Source: Frigoribacterium sp. MEB024 (lineage in GTDB: Bacteria; Actinomycetota; Actinomycetes; Actinomycetales; Microbacteriaceae). From it: a DNA stretch of 64,000 nt. Both the position numbers and the translations under genes were made by a program. The DNA lies in NCBI RefSeq assembly GCF_000878135.1, contig NZ_JXQZ01000027.1:1-64000 (forward strand), in the 5' to 3' direction. The notes below the pieces were generated by a model. That model ran no database searches and had not been told where the DNA came from. It saw only the letters and a list, made by a program, of their open reading frames with translations. Of this stretch, positions 43,260-51,207 are shown one piece after another. Each line of letters opens with the position of its first letter. Position 1 is the stretch's first letter.

Positions 43260-44024
43260 ATGAAGAAGCAGATGGTAGGCCTCAGTGTTGCGGCAGCAGT
43301 TTGCGTTTTGGGGACCACGTTGATGGGAGCGCCGGCGATCGCCGCCCCGGCGGGTGTGAGCCAGGTCGAACTCGAGAAGACGAAGTCGTCTCTCGCAGCT
43401 TCCGACATCGCTCCGGCGCAGCAGGCCGAGTTGTTGCAGAAAGTCACAGACGGCGAGCTGTGGGACGCCGCGTCTGGCAAGGCTGCGGTGTCGTCGACCA
43501 CGAAGCAGCAGGGCGACTACAAGGTGACGAAGGACGTCTACGCAGACGGTTCCTACACCGAGATGGGCATTGAGCAGGGGCGCCAAGCTAGTCCCGCCGA
43601 ACTGCAGGCCATGATCGCTCAGGCAAAGCCGTTCTTGGACGGAACCGCCAAGAGCAATGTCGTGCTGCCCCCCAAGACGGGTGGAGTCTTCACTCAAGCC
43701 CAGGGCGTCAGCAACTGTGTCTTCGGTAACAATGGAGGCGTTCGCTACGCGCAGAGCTGCCACGTCCACTACCACGGTGTCACGTGGAGTAACAGTTTCA
43801 ACGCGAATTACCAGATCACCCCGACGTCGTCCAAGTCGCAGCTCATCGCGAATTCCAACAAGGTCGTCACCGTGCTGGCCGTCTCGAATGAGATCGCGTT
43901 CTCACGAAACAACGGCCGCGACATCCGTCACCAGTTCAACCTGTCTGCCGGGGGATGGGGCAACACCCCGTTCTGGCTCGACCTGCGGACGACCACCGGT
44001 GGGGCATCCGTCGCCCGCGCCTAA
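43260..44024 (+). CDS. secreted protein of unknown function
   Basis: Protein of 254 residues. A Sec signal peptide (KKQMVGLSVAAAVCVLGTTL, cleavage near AIAAPA at residue 28-30) is preceded by an AAGGGGGA ribosome site. The mature part has a short helical block, ELEKTKSSLAASDIAPAQQA, with the middle KVTKDVYADGSYTEMGIEQG. Its C-terminal domain is beta-rich (NCVFGNNGGVRYAQSCHVHY, then GVTWSNSFNANYQI) and has two Cys. Its use is unknown; such proteins are sometimes bacteriocin-like. G+C is lower than the flanking MFS sequence, and the gene lies between the two direct repeats. Confidence 0.75.
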   Translation: MKKQMVGLSVAAAVCVLGTTLMGAPAIAAPAGVSQVELEKTKSSLAASDIAPAQQAELLQKVTDGELWDAASGKAAVSSTTKQQGDYKVTKDVYADGSYTEMGIEQGRQASPAELQAMIAQAKPFLDGTAKSNVVLPPKTGGVFTQAQGVSNCVFGNNGGVRYAQSCHVHYHGVTWSNSFNANYQITPTSSKSQLIANSNKVVTVLAVSNEIAFSRNNGRDIRHQFNLSAGGWGNTPFWLDLRTTTGGASVARA

Positions 44025-44057
44025 AATAGAACGTAAGTTAGGAAGAAGGAGAACTTC

Positions 44058-44279
44058 ATGTTCGGACTCGCACCACTCGACCTTTTCTGGTCCGTAGTCC
44101 TCTTGGCTGGCTTGGTTCTCCTCGTCAGTGCCATCGTCTCCATCGTTCGCGACAAGGCGATGTCGGCACAGATGATGACCATCTGGCTCATCGTGGTCGT
44201 CGTGGCCCCGGTTGTCGGGCCACTGGTGTGGTTCGCCCTTCGGGGATCGCTTCACAAGAATGCGGCGAGGACCAGCTAA
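44058..44279 (+). CDS. small PLDNc-domain membrane protein
   Basis: Protein of 73 residues with two membrane helices (LFWSVVLLAGLVLLVSAIVS and TIWLIVVVVAPVVGPLVWF), the second ending in the VVGPLVWFAL pattern of the PLDNc family. GAAGGAGAA lies seven bases before the ATG. It is 33 bases downstream of the secreted-protein gene. In lactic acid bacteria and actinobacteria such small proteins can confer self-immunity to a bacteriocin, so the pair could be a secreted-toxin/immunity unit; this is inference. Confidence 0.75.
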   Translation: MFGLAPLDLFWSVVLLAGLVLLVSAIVSIVRDKAMSAQMMTIWLIVVVVAPVVGPLVWFALRGSLHKNAARTS

Positions 44280-44297
44280 CCCGCAGATGCGACCGGG

Positions 44298-44329
44298 GAG
44301 ACCGCCATCCGTGCCCGGATGGCGGTCTC
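44298..44329 (+). terminator. hairpin terminator of the two-gene cassette
   Basis: Perfect 13-base arms GAGACCGCCATCC/GGATGGCGGTCTC around GTGCCC, 18 bases after the PLDNc stop. It is followed by TCCTGTCTG. Confidence 0.8.
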
Positions 44330-44394
44330 TCCTGTCTGCGGCACGGCATGCGACGCGACGCCCTGCTCTGTCGAACGGGCGCGCGTCGTGCCGA

Positions 44395-44587
44395 CGTGAC
44401 CACCGCAGGGGGCGCCTTCCTGCCGGTGGCGTTCAACGTCGCGATCTTCTTCGCCGGGATCGTCGGGGCCGCCCTGCTGACCGTGGCGGACGGGCTCGTG
44501 CTGCCGGTGCTGATGATCGGGTTCGGGGTCGTGGCGTTGGCGCTGACGGTGTACGGGCGGCGCAACGCGTTCCCCGGGACGCTCTGA
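44395..44587 (+). pseudogene. MFS 3' fragment (duplicate)
   Basis: The frame TTAGGAFLPVAFNVAIFF... repeats the end of the MFS protein. Relative to the intact gene, eight codons (DNADVANA) are missing near its left end, and homology stops before that. It has no start and is not functional. The 178-base core (44414-44591) keeps about 95% identity to 42937-43114. Confidence 0.85.
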
Positions 44588-44640
44588 CCGGCAGTTCCTC
44601 GACCCGGTGGTCCGGCGGACGGCCGGGATCACGACGACGG

Positions 44641-44675
44641 CGAAGGGGCTCCGCAGATCGTGCGGAGCCCCTTCG
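44641..44675. terminator. bidirectional hairpin terminator
   Basis: Perfect 15-base arms CGAAGGGGCTCCGCA and reverse complement around GATCG. It lies between the MFS fragment and the DUF2255 gene, which are convergent. Confidence 0.8.
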
Positions 44676-44698
44676 TCGAGCCGGTGTCGCAGCGGCGG

Positions 44699-45070
44699 TC
44701 AGCGCGGGCTGATCTTCACCGTCGCCGCGATGGTCTTCGCGGTGAGCATGGGAGGCAGGTACGGGCTGCCGTGGTACTTCGCCTCGTACGCGGCGTCGAC
44801 CAGGTCGTCGGCGACCCCCGCAGCGGCCTCGAACGTGACGTCGTGTTCGTCGCCCGCGGCGCGGATGCGTCCTGCTCCCTGCTTCATCGCGGCTCGGTAC
44901 CACCGGGACGAGGTCCCGTTGTAGGCGCGGACGAAGAGCGCGTCGTCGACGACCACGGACCAGATCCAGGTGGGGGTGCCGTGGGTCACGCCGTCGTCCC
45001 GCAAGGGAGAGACGTGCAGGTCGTCGGTACCGCCGATGGCGGCCAGGGTGGCTGGGTCGAAGGTGGGCAC
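44699..45070 (-). CDS. DUF2255 family protein
   Basis: Protein of 123 residues from the GTG at 45070, preceded by AAGGAG seven bases earlier; the longer frame to 45175 is rejected. The family pattern includes LHVSPLRDDGVTHGTPTWIW, then VRAYNGTSSRWYRAAMKQGA. The family has a nitroreductase/pyridoxamine-oxidase-like split-barrel look. It is last in a minus-strand cluster with an MDR dehydrogenase, a MoaF-like protein and a quinone oxidoreductase. Confidence 0.8.
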   Translation of the reverse strand: MPTFDPATLAAIGGTDDLHVSPLRDDGVTHGTPTWIWSVVVDDALFVRAYNGTSSRWYRAAMKQGAGRIRAAGDEHDVTFEAAAGVADDLVDAAYEAKYHGSPYLPPMLTAKTIAATVKISPR

Positions 45071-45131
45071 CGTGAGACTCCTTCTGAGCTCGAGGGGAGG
45101 GGGAGGTGCGAGACCGTTCGTCCGCGGGGAG

Positions 45132-45166
45132 GAGGAGGCGCCCGCTCGCTGGACAGGCGCCTCCTC
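45132..45166. repeat. family A variant palindrome
   Basis: GAGGAGGCGCC and GGCGCCTCCTC flank CGCTCGCTGGACA, between the DUF2255 start and the dehydrogenase stop. Confidence 0.6.
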
Positions 45167-45171
45167 GGTCG

Positions 45172-46206
45172 TCACGGGCGGATGAGAACCTTGAGTGCCT
45201 CGCGGGAGTCCATCAGGCGGTAGCCCTCGGCGATCTCCGACAGGGGCAGCTCGCGGTCGAACACCCGGCCCGGGTCGATGGTGCCGTCGAGCACCTGCGG
45301 GATGGCGGCCTCGAGGTAGGCGCGCACCGTGGCGGGGCCACCGGTCAGGGTCGCGTTCTTGCCGAACAGCGAGGTGAAGCCGACCGGCGCCTCCTCGTAT
45401 TGGGGCACGCCCACGCGGCTGATGGTGCCGCCGGGACGGACGATGCCGTAGGCCTGCTCGTAGGCGGGCATGTGACCGACGGCCTCGAGGACGACGTGTG
45501 AGCCCTCGCCGCCGGTGATCTCCATGACCTTCGCGACACCCTCGTCACCGCGTTCGGCGACGACGTGGGTGGCGCCGAACTCGCGACCGAGGTCGGTGCG
45601 GGCGGTGTGGCGGCCCATCAGGATGATCGTCTCGGCACCGAGCTGCTTCGAGGCGAGGACAGCGGAGAGACCGACGGCGCCGTCGCCGATCACGGTGACC
45701 GTCTTGCCCGGGCCGACCTGCCCCTGCACCGCGGCGTGGTAGCCCGTGAGGTAGACGTCGGACAGGGTCAACAGGCTCGGCATGAGTGCCTCGTCCGTGC
45801 CGGCAGGGACCTTGACGGCGGTACCGTCGGCCTCGGGGACGATGAGCTTCTCGGCCTGGGTCGCCGAGGGCGCACCGTCGAAGAAGCCGCCGTGCACGCA
45901 CGAGGTGGTGATGCCGTCACGGCAGAACGGGCAGGTGCCGTCCGACCAGGCGAAGGGCACGATGACGGTGTCACCGACGGAGAGGGTGCGGACGTCGTCG
46001 CCGATCTCTTCGACGACGCCGATGGCCTCGTGGCCCATGCGGCGGCCCTCGGGGGTGTCGCCGAGGTCGTGGTACGGGTGGAGATCCGAGCCGCAGACGC
46101 AGGCGTAGGTGACGCGGATCAAGGCCTCGGTGGGCTTCTGGACGACCGGGTCGGGGACTTCTTCGACGCGGACGTCGCCGGCGCCGTACATGACTGTTGC
46201 CTTCAT
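45172..46206 (-). CDS. zinc-dependent alcohol dehydrogenase (MDR family)
   Basis: Oxidoreductase of 344 residues. The catalytic zinc motif is YACVCGSDLHPYH and MGHEAIGVVEEIG. A second cluster (CPFCRDGITTSC) has three Cys where structural zinc binds. NAD(P) binding is at VIGDGAVGLSAVLASKQLGA. The N-terminal RVEEVPDPV style is of the TDH/FDH-like group. The substrate is not known. It lies in the operon-like series from 47690 down. Confidence 0.85.
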   Translation of the reverse strand: MKATVMYGAGDVRVEEVPDPVVQKPTEALIRVTYACVCGSDLHPYHDLGDTPEGRRMGHEAIGVVEEIGDDVRTLSVGDTVIVPFAWSDGTCPFCRDGITTSCVHGGFFDGAPSATQAEKLIVPEADGTAVKVPAGTDEALMPSLLTLSDVYLTGYHAAVQGQVGPGKTVTVIGDGAVGLSAVLASKQLGAETIILMGRHTARTDLGREFGATHVVAERGDEGVAKVMEITGGEGSHVVLEAVGHMPAYEQAYGIVRPGGTISRVGVPQYEEAPVGFTSLFGKNATLTGGPATVRAYLEAAIPQVLDGTIDPGRVFDRELPLSEIAEGYRLMDSREALKVLIRP

Positions 46207-46350
46207 GGTGTTCCTTTCAGGGGTGTCGAGTCGGGGTCGACGGTAGGCGGGGCGCCACGAGGCAGGGAGGCCCGCTCAGGGCCTCCCTGCCTCGGCACGG
46301 GTGGACGGCGGAGGCATCGGAACCGGTGCGGGTGCCGGTGCCGGCCGGGG

Positions 46351-46689
46351 TCAGCGGACGCGGGTCCAGGTGCCGTGCAGCTGCACGAACTCGCCACCGA
46401 TGACGGAGCTCGCCATGCAGGCGCCGTTCGTGTAGTCCTCGATGTGGGTGACGTGGTCGCCCGAGTCGGGCTCGGTCCAGCGGACGACGTGCAGACCGTC
46501 GCGGACCTTCGTGGTGGTGTACTCCATCGTCTCGTGGCGGCCCTCGATGGCACCGCCCGTGACGAGGAACGAGACCTGGGTCTCGGTGTCGAAGGTGATC
46601 TCGACGGTGAAGTGGCCGAGGGGCGTGTCGGGGCCGAGGTCGGCGAGCCAGGTCTGTCCGATGCTGGGGAGGGGTGCGGCGATGTCCAT
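46351..46689 (-). CDS. MoaF-like lipocalin-fold protein
   Basis: Protein of 112 residues. A beta-barrel pattern (PLGHFTVEITFDTETQVSFLV, TMEYTTTKVRDGLHVVRWTE, HVTHIEDYTNGACMASSVIG) matches the MoaF-related domain. The role is unknown; it probably binds a small molecule. It lies between the dehydrogenase and quinone oxidoreductase genes, with gaps of 144 and 53 bases. Confidence 0.7.
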   Translation of the reverse strand: MDIAAPLPSIGQTWLADLGPDTPLGHFTVEITFDTETQVSFLVTGGAIEGRHETMEYTTTKVRDGLHVVRWTEPDSGDHVTHIEDYTNGACMASSVIGGEFVQLHGTWTRVR

Positions 46690-46742
46690 GGGATGTCCTT
46701 GTCTTGTGGTGGAGCTGGGTTCGGGAGTGGGGATCGGGTGGG

Positions 46743-47690
46743 TCAGAACTCGAGGATCAGACGGCCGCGGAGGCCGCTCTGCTCGAGCCGGGAGTGGGCG
46801 GTCGAGGCGTCGGCCGCGGGGAGCGTGCCGGCGACACGGGTCGCGATCTCACCTCGGTCGGCCAGCTGCGCGAGTGCGCTGATGACGTCGTGGCGACGGT
46901 GGGACCGCATCACGTACGACGAGAAGACCTGGACGTCGCGACCGGGTGTGCTGTCGGTGGGGAGGTAGAACGCCGCTTGTCCTCCGTCGCGGACGGCACC
47001 GAAGACGGATTCGCCGACGATCGCCGGGTCGGCGAGGGCGTCGGCGCCACGGCCCCCGGTCAGGGCCAGGACTCCGGCGGCGAAGTCCTCGCCGCGGTCG
47101 ATGACGTGGGTCGCCCCGAAGCCCCGGACGAGTTCCGCTTCCGCCTCGGATGCCGAGGCGATGACGGTGATGCCCCGGCGGGTGGCGAGCTCGACGAGGT
47201 AGCCGCCCACGGCTCCGGTGGCACCGGTCACGGCGAGGGTCGCTCCGGGGTCGAGCGCGAGGTGCTCGAGCGTGATCTCGGCGGTCAGGGCGTTGGAGAG
47301 GAACGACGCACCCTCGACGAACGTGAGGTCGCCGGGCAGCCGGGTGACCGACTCCGCCGGGAGGACGACGTGTTCGCTGTAGCCTCCGTGGCTGCCAGCG
47401 GGGACCACGAACCCGATGACCGCGTCACCGAGCTGCAAGCCCTCGTCGGTGGCGAGGTCGTCGCCGAGCTCGTCGACCACGCCGGTGACGTCCGTTCCGG
47501 GGACGACCGGTTCGACGACGGCGCCGTCGTTGCCGGCGAAGCCGCCGGAGCGGATGATCGTGTCGACGGGGTTCACGGCCGCGGCACGGACGCGGATGCG
47601 GACCTCTCCGGGCCCTGCGTGGGGCTCGGGGACGTCCACGGGGTGGAGGACGCTCGGTCCTCCGAATTCGATGAGGCCGATGGCCTTCAT
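46743..47690 (-). CDS. NADP-dependent quinone oxidoreductase (MDR, zinc-free)
   Basis: Enzyme of 315 residues. KAIGLIEFGGPSVLHPVDVP opens the fold; no zinc ligands are present. The NADPH loop is LAVTGATGAVGGYLVELATRRG. It probably reduces quinones or enals. The ATG at 47690 has AGGAGG six bases upstream. It is divergent from an XRE regulator at 47855, which may control it and the following genes. Confidence 0.87.
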   Translation of the reverse strand: MKAIGLIEFGGPSVLHPVDVPEPHAGPGEVRIRVRAAAVNPVDTIIRSGGFAGNDGAVVEPVVPGTDVTGVVDELGDDLATDEGLQLGDAVIGFVVPAGSHGGYSEHVVLPAESVTRLPGDLTFVEGASFLSNALTAEITLEHLALDPGATLAVTGATGAVGGYLVELATRRGITVIASASEAEAELVRGFGATHVIDRGEDFAAGVLALTGGRGADALADPAIVGESVFGAVRDGGQAAFYLPTDSTPGRDVQVFSSYVMRSHRRHDVISALAQLADRGEIATRVAGTLPAADASTAHSRLEQSGLRGRLILEF

Positions 47691-47854
47691 GGTGTCCTCC
47701 TGTCGCCGCCGGAAGGGGATCTTCCGGTGTCGTGAGATCACGTTGCCACTCGCATCCGGCGCTCCACAGGGGAAGGAAAATGACCCCCCAGCTCGTCGCT
47801 CGCGGCAGGACCGGCGCTCCCGCCGTCACTCCGGTGGTCTGGCAGGATCGGCGC

Positions 47855-48700
47855 ATGGCAGCGGCACCGAAATGGCGAGAGCTCGGCGACTTCCTCCGTG
47901 CCCGGCGAGCGGAATTGCAGCCCCACGACCTCGGTCTGACGGACGACGAGCACCCCCGACGCGTCCCCGGACTGCGCCGCGAGGAGGTCGCGCGAGCCGC
48001 CTCCATCAGCACGGATTACTACACGCGTCTCGAGCAGGGACGACTCCCGGCGTCGGCGCCCGTGCTCGACGATCTCGCTCGGGTCCTCCGACTCGGCCCG
48101 GATGAGCGGGCTTACCTGGCCGGACTGGCCGGGAAGGTCCTGCCCGACGACGCGCCTCCTGTGTCGGTGGGCGTCGCCCCCTTCGTCCTGAGGATGATCG
48201 AGGACCTCGGCGCCACGCCCGTCTTCGTCATGGGCCCCCGGACCGAGATCGTCGCGTGGAACCCCATGGCGGCGTCCCTCATCACCGACTTCTCGGCCGT
48301 CCCCGAGGGCGAGCGGTACTTCATCCGCCTGTTGTTCACCGATCCCGCCCTCCGCACCCTGTACTCGGACTGGCTCGGGGTGGTCGACCTCGCCCTCGCG
48401 CAGTTGCGGATGGACAGTGCCCGGGACCCGGAGGACCCGCGGCTCCAGGCCCTGATCGCCGAGCTCGTCGCCCTCGGCACCGAGTTCGCGGATCTCTGGA
48501 CGGCGCACGAGGTGGCGACGCGCGGCACGGGCACGAAGGTGTTACGGCATCCCGTCGTGGGGGAGCTGACGCTCGACTGGGGAGCCCTCGATGCCGGAGG
48601 CGGCCACACGGCCATCGTCTGGACGGCGGAACCCGGGTCGCCCTCGCAGGAGGGGCTGCGGCGTCTCGCCGACCTCGGAGCCGCCGCACGACGCTCATGA
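47855..48700 (+). CDS. XRE-type regulator with MmyB-like ligand domain
   Basis: Protein of 281 residues from the ATG at 47855. HTH: PRRVPGLRREEVARAASISTDYYTRLEQG. The C-terminal sensor domain begins near residue 105 (IEDLGATPVFVMGPRTEIVAWN) and has the late VLRHPVVGELTLDW. It is divergent from the oxidoreductase cluster at 45-47.7 kb. No classic ribosome site is visible; CAGGAT, nine bases before the ATG, could be a -10 box. Confidence 0.85.
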   Translation: MAAAPKWRELGDFLRARRAELQPHDLGLTDDEHPRRVPGLRREEVARAASISTDYYTRLEQGRLPASAPVLDDLARVLRLGPDERAYLAGLAGKVLPDDAPPVSVGVAPFVLRMIEDLGATPVFVMGPRTEIVAWNPMAASLITDFSAVPEGERYFIRLLFTDPALRTLYSDWLGVVDLALAQLRMDSARDPEDPRLQALIAELVALGTEFADLWTAHEVATRGTGTKVLRHPVVGELTLDWGALDAGGGHTAIVWTAEPGSPSQEGLRRLADLGAAARRS

Positions 48701-48735
48701 TTAGCGGTGAGCGCCGCGCGCGCGGTCGACCCGCA

Positions 48736-48815
48736 CCGCGCCTCCTCGGCGTTCAGGCCCCAGGAAGTCGCCGAGACCCCTGCTCGCGAGTGGGGGTCTC
48801 GGCGACTTCCTGGGG
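48736..48815. repeat. family B palindrome with family A half site (copy 1)
   Basis: A GCACCGCGCCTCCTCGG half site, then 23-base arms (48758-48780 and 48793-48815, one begins CCCCAGGAAGTCGCCGAGAC) around a 12-base loop with CTCGCGAG. It lies between the convergent XRE and DUF2200 genes. Confidence 0.9.
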
Positions 48816-48837
48816 TCTCGGCGTCACCGCCGACGCC

Positions 48838-49182
48838 TCACCCCTCCCGCAGCACCTTCGCCATCGGGCGGCCGCGCGCGACCTCGTCGACGAGCTTGTC
48901 GAGGCGGCGGATGTTCGCGGTCAGCTCGTCGTCGAGGGCCTCGATGCGGACGCCGCAGATGACGCCGGTCACGAGTGAGGCGCGGGGGTTGAGGTCGGCG
49001 CCGGCGAAGAAGTCTCGGAAGGTGGTGCCGTCGGCGACGTGCTGGTCGATCTGCTGCTGATCGTAACCGGTCAGCCACGTCACGACCTCGTCGACCTCGG
49101 CCTGCGTGTGGCCCTTGCGCTCGACCTTGGCCACGTACAGGGGGTAGACCCTGGCGAACGGCATGTCGTCCAAGCGGCTCAT
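48838..49182 (-). CDS. DUF2200 family protein
   Basis: Protein of 114 residues from the ATG at 49182, with the family line MPFARVYPLYVAKVERKGHT. It then reads WLTGYDQQQIDQHVADGTTF and CGVRIEALDDELTANIRRLD. It is helical, cytoplasmic and widespread, and its function is unknown. Composite family A+B repeats flank it on both sides. Confidence 0.82.
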   Translation of the reverse strand: MSRLDDMPFARVYPLYVAKVERKGHTQAEVDEVVTWLTGYDQQQIDQHVADGTTFRDFFAGADLNPRASLVTGVICGVRIEALDDELTANIRRLDKLVDEVARGRPMAKVLREG

Positions 49183-49210
49183 GCCGAGATCGTACGCGGG
49201 CCGGTCGACC

Positions 49211-49295
49211 GGCACCGCGCCTCCTCGGCTCAGACCCCAGGAAGTCGCCGAGACCCCTGCTCGCGAGTGCGGGTCTCGGCGACTTCCTGGGGTCT
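49211..49295. repeat. family B palindrome with family A half site (copy 2)
   Basis: GGCACCGCGCCTCCTCGG is followed by 25-base arms (49232-49256 and 49271-49295, beginning AGACCCCAGGAAGTCGCC) with a CTCGCGAG loop. It lies upstream of the divergent DUF2200 and MaoC genes, so termination cannot be its only role. Confidence 0.9.
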
Positions 49296-49316
49296 CGGCC
49301 GACCTAGGGTGAAGGC

Positions 49317-49835
49317 GTGCCCTACGAACCGGACGCGACCGCAGCGGCGGCCGACGACGCCTCGCCCTTCGCGCATCGGCTCGCCGACCGCTTCCTCGAC
49401 GACTACGTGACCGGCCTCACGCTGGAGCACGGCTCGTACCGCGTCACGGCGGACGAGATCGTCGACTTCGGCCGCCGGTTCGATCCGCACGACATGCACG
49501 TCGACGCCGAACGGGCCGCGGTGACTCCCCTCGGCGGACTCGTGGCCAGCGGCTGGCACACCACCGCCATGATGATGCGCCTGATGGTGGAGTCCTACCT
49601 CAACCAGGGCGCCAGCGTCGCGTCGCCCGGCGTCGACGAGTTGCGCTGGTCGGCGCCCGTCCGCCCCGGCGACGTGCTCCGCGCTCGGTTCACCGTCGTC
49701 GACGCCCGCCCGTCGGCGTCCCGTCCCGACCGGGGAGTGGTCCGCACCCGCATCGAACTCCTCGACCAGCACGACCGGGCCGTGATGACGCAGGTCATGA
49801 CGAACCTGATCCTGGCCCGCCCCGCCGCCGGCTGA
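49317..49835 (+). CDS. MaoC-type hot-dog dehydratase/hydratase
   Basis: Protein of 172 residues. The MaoC pattern is FGRRFDPHDMHVDAERA with the catalytic Asp-x4-His, then LGGLVASGWHTTAMMMRLMV and DELRWSAPVRPGDVLRARF. It acts on enoyl-thioester substrates. The GTG at 49317 follows TAGGGT by six bases, a leaderless-type start. Confidence 0.88.
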   Translation: MPYEPDATAAAADDASPFAHRLADRFLDDYVTGLTLEHGSYRVTADEIVDFGRRFDPHDMHVDAERAAVTPLGGLVASGWHTTAMMMRLMVESYLNQGASVASPGVDELRWSAPVRPGDVLRARFTVVDARPSASRPDRGVVRTRIELLDQHDRAVMTQVMTNLILARPAAG

Positions 49836-49905
49836 CCCCGCCTGCAACCAGCTGATCCCGGCCTGCCACCGGCCGACCCCGGCCTGCGACCAGCTGACCC
49901 CGGCA
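49831..49905. repeat. 21-base imperfect tandem repeat after the MaoC stop
   Basis: About 3.6 units of GCTGACCCCGGCCTGCRACCA (the first unit 20 bases), starting at the MaoC stop codon. The unit length is a multiple of three. Confidence 0.65.
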
Positions 49906-49923
49906 CGGCCGCGAGGGCCCGGG

Positions 49924-50313
49924 TCACCCGGCCCGGGTCTCCGGACGCTCGACGCCGGCGTCCTCGAGGGCGCCGAGGTAGCTCGTGAGGGCGTCGCGGT
50001 TCTGGGTGAGGAACTCGATCTTCTCGGTCATCCGGTCGCGCTCGGTCTCGAGCAGTTCGACGAGCCCCGGTTCGGCGTTCTCGACGACGATCGTCTGCGG
50101 CTGGCCGAGGCAGGGCAGGATGTCCGTCACGATCCGGGTGGGGATGCCCGCGTCGATCAGGCCGCGGATCTTGCCCACGCGGTCGACGAGGTACTCGTCG
50201 TAGTCGCGGTAGCCGTTCGCCAGCCGGGTCGGGGTGATCAGGCCCTGCTCCTCGTAGTAGCGGAGCATCCGCGACGGGACGCCCGTCCTCGTCGACAGCT
50301 CACCGATGCGCAT
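49924..50313 (-). CDS. MerR family regulator
   Basis: Protein of 129 residues. The HTH is standard: RIGELSTRTGVPSRMLRYYEEQGLITPTR, then LANGYRDYDEYLVDRVGKIRGL. A coiled-coil C-terminus (VELLETERDRMTEKIEFLTQ) has a single Cys in LPCLGQ. It is divergent from the dinucleotide-binding reductase and has a MerR-type promoter between them, so it probably regulates that gene. Confidence 0.87.
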   Translation of the reverse strand: MRIGELSTRTGVPSRMLRYYEEQGLITPTRLANGYRDYDEYLVDRVGKIRGLIDAGIPTRIVTDILPCLGQPQTIVVENAEPGLVELLETERDRMTEKIEFLTQNRDALTSYLGALEDAGVERPETRAG

Positions 50314-50328
50314 GCGTCCTCCTCCGAC

Positions 50329-50359
50329 TTGACCTTCACACTAGTGGCAACGTTCACAC
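50329..50359 (+). promoter_or_regulatory. MerR-type promoter with 19-base spacer
   Basis: TTGACC (50329-50334) and TCACAC (50354-50359) are 19 bases apart, with the dyad CACTAGTG (50339-50346) between. The long spacer is the hallmark of MerR-activated promoters. Confidence 0.6.
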
Positions 50360-50366
50360 TGGAGCC

Positions 50367-51143
50367 ATGTCTGACGTACGAGAAGAAGAACGAGCACACC
50401 TGACGATCGGGATCATCGGGGCCGGCTCCATCGGTTCCACCATCGCCCGCCGCCTCGCCCGCCACGGGCACGACGTCGCCATCGCCAACTCGCGCGGCCC
50501 CGAGACGATCGACGAGGCGGCCCTCCGCACCGGCGCCCGCGCCGTGGACGCCGCCGAGGTCGCCCGGGGCGTCGACGTCCTGATCGTCTCGGTGCCGATG
50601 AACCGCAACGCCGACATCGCCGAGCACGTCCGCTCGGCCCCCGAGGGCGCGGTCGTCGTCGACACGTCGAACTACTACCCGATGCGCGACGGCTCGATGC
50701 ACGACTTCGAGCAGGGCGTCCCCGAGAGCGTCTGGCTGTCCGAGCTGTTCGGACGCCCGATCGCCAAGGCGTGGAACGCGATCATCTCGCAGTCGTTCGA
50801 CGCGAAGGCCACCGAGCCCGGCGACCCCGCCCGCGTCGCCATCCCCGTGGCCGCCGACCGCGACGCCGACCGCGCCGTGGCCATGCAGCTCGTCGAGCAG
50901 ACCGGGTTCGACGCCGTCGACGCCGGCGTCCTCGCCGAGTCGTGGCGCCAGCAGCCCGGGGCGCCCGTCTACTGCACCGACCGCACGCGCGCCGAGATGC
51001 CCGGGTGGCTCGCCGCCGCCGACAAGGAACGCGTCCCGCAGCGCCGCGACCTCGCGATGGAGGTCATCGGCGGCCACGTCGAGGCCGGCGGCACCGTCGA
51101 CGGACCGTTCCTCGTGGCGATCAACCGCGCCTGCTACAGCTGA
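50367..51143 (+). CDS. NADP/F420-dependent reductase-like protein
   Basis: Protein of 258 residues with a Rossmann fold. The nucleotide loop is TIGIIGAGSIGSTIARRLARHG; AIANSRGPE and VLIVSVPMN follow. It resembles F420H2:NADP oxidoreductase and related NAD(P)-binding proteins, but the cofactor is not certain. Its MerR neighbour is divergent. A family A palindrome follows 14 bases after the stop. Confidence 0.8.
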   Translation: MSDVREEERAHLTIGIIGAGSIGSTIARRLARHGHDVAIANSRGPETIDEAALRTGARAVDAAEVARGVDVLIVSVPMNRNADIAEHVRSAPEGAVVVDTSNYYPMRDGSMHDFEQGVPESVWLSELFGRPIAKAWNAIISQSFDAKATEPGDPARVAIPVAADRDADRAVAMQLVEQTGFDAVDAGVLAESWRQQPGAPVYCTDRTRAEMPGWLAAADKERVPQRRDLAMEVIGGHVEAGGTVDGPFLVAINRACYS

Positions 51144-51156
51144 CGCGACCGAGCGC

Positions 51157-51195
51157 AGGAGGCGCGGTGCCGGTCGGGCCGGCACCGCGCCTCCT
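51157..51195. repeat. family A palindrome (copy 2)
   Basis: 17-base arms AGGAGGCGCGGTGCCGG and reverse complement around TCGGG. It is between the convergent reductase and SDR genes, where it could end both transcripts. Confidence 0.9.
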
Positions 51196-51207
51196 GAATC
51201 CCACCGG

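Noticed and set aside
44276-44632. Minus-strand frames across the MFS fragment
   Set aside because: They are antisense to the duplicated MFS sequence.
49831-49905. CRISPR-like or minisatellite array after the MaoC gene
   Set aside because: Units are contiguous 21-base imperfect repeats with no spacers.
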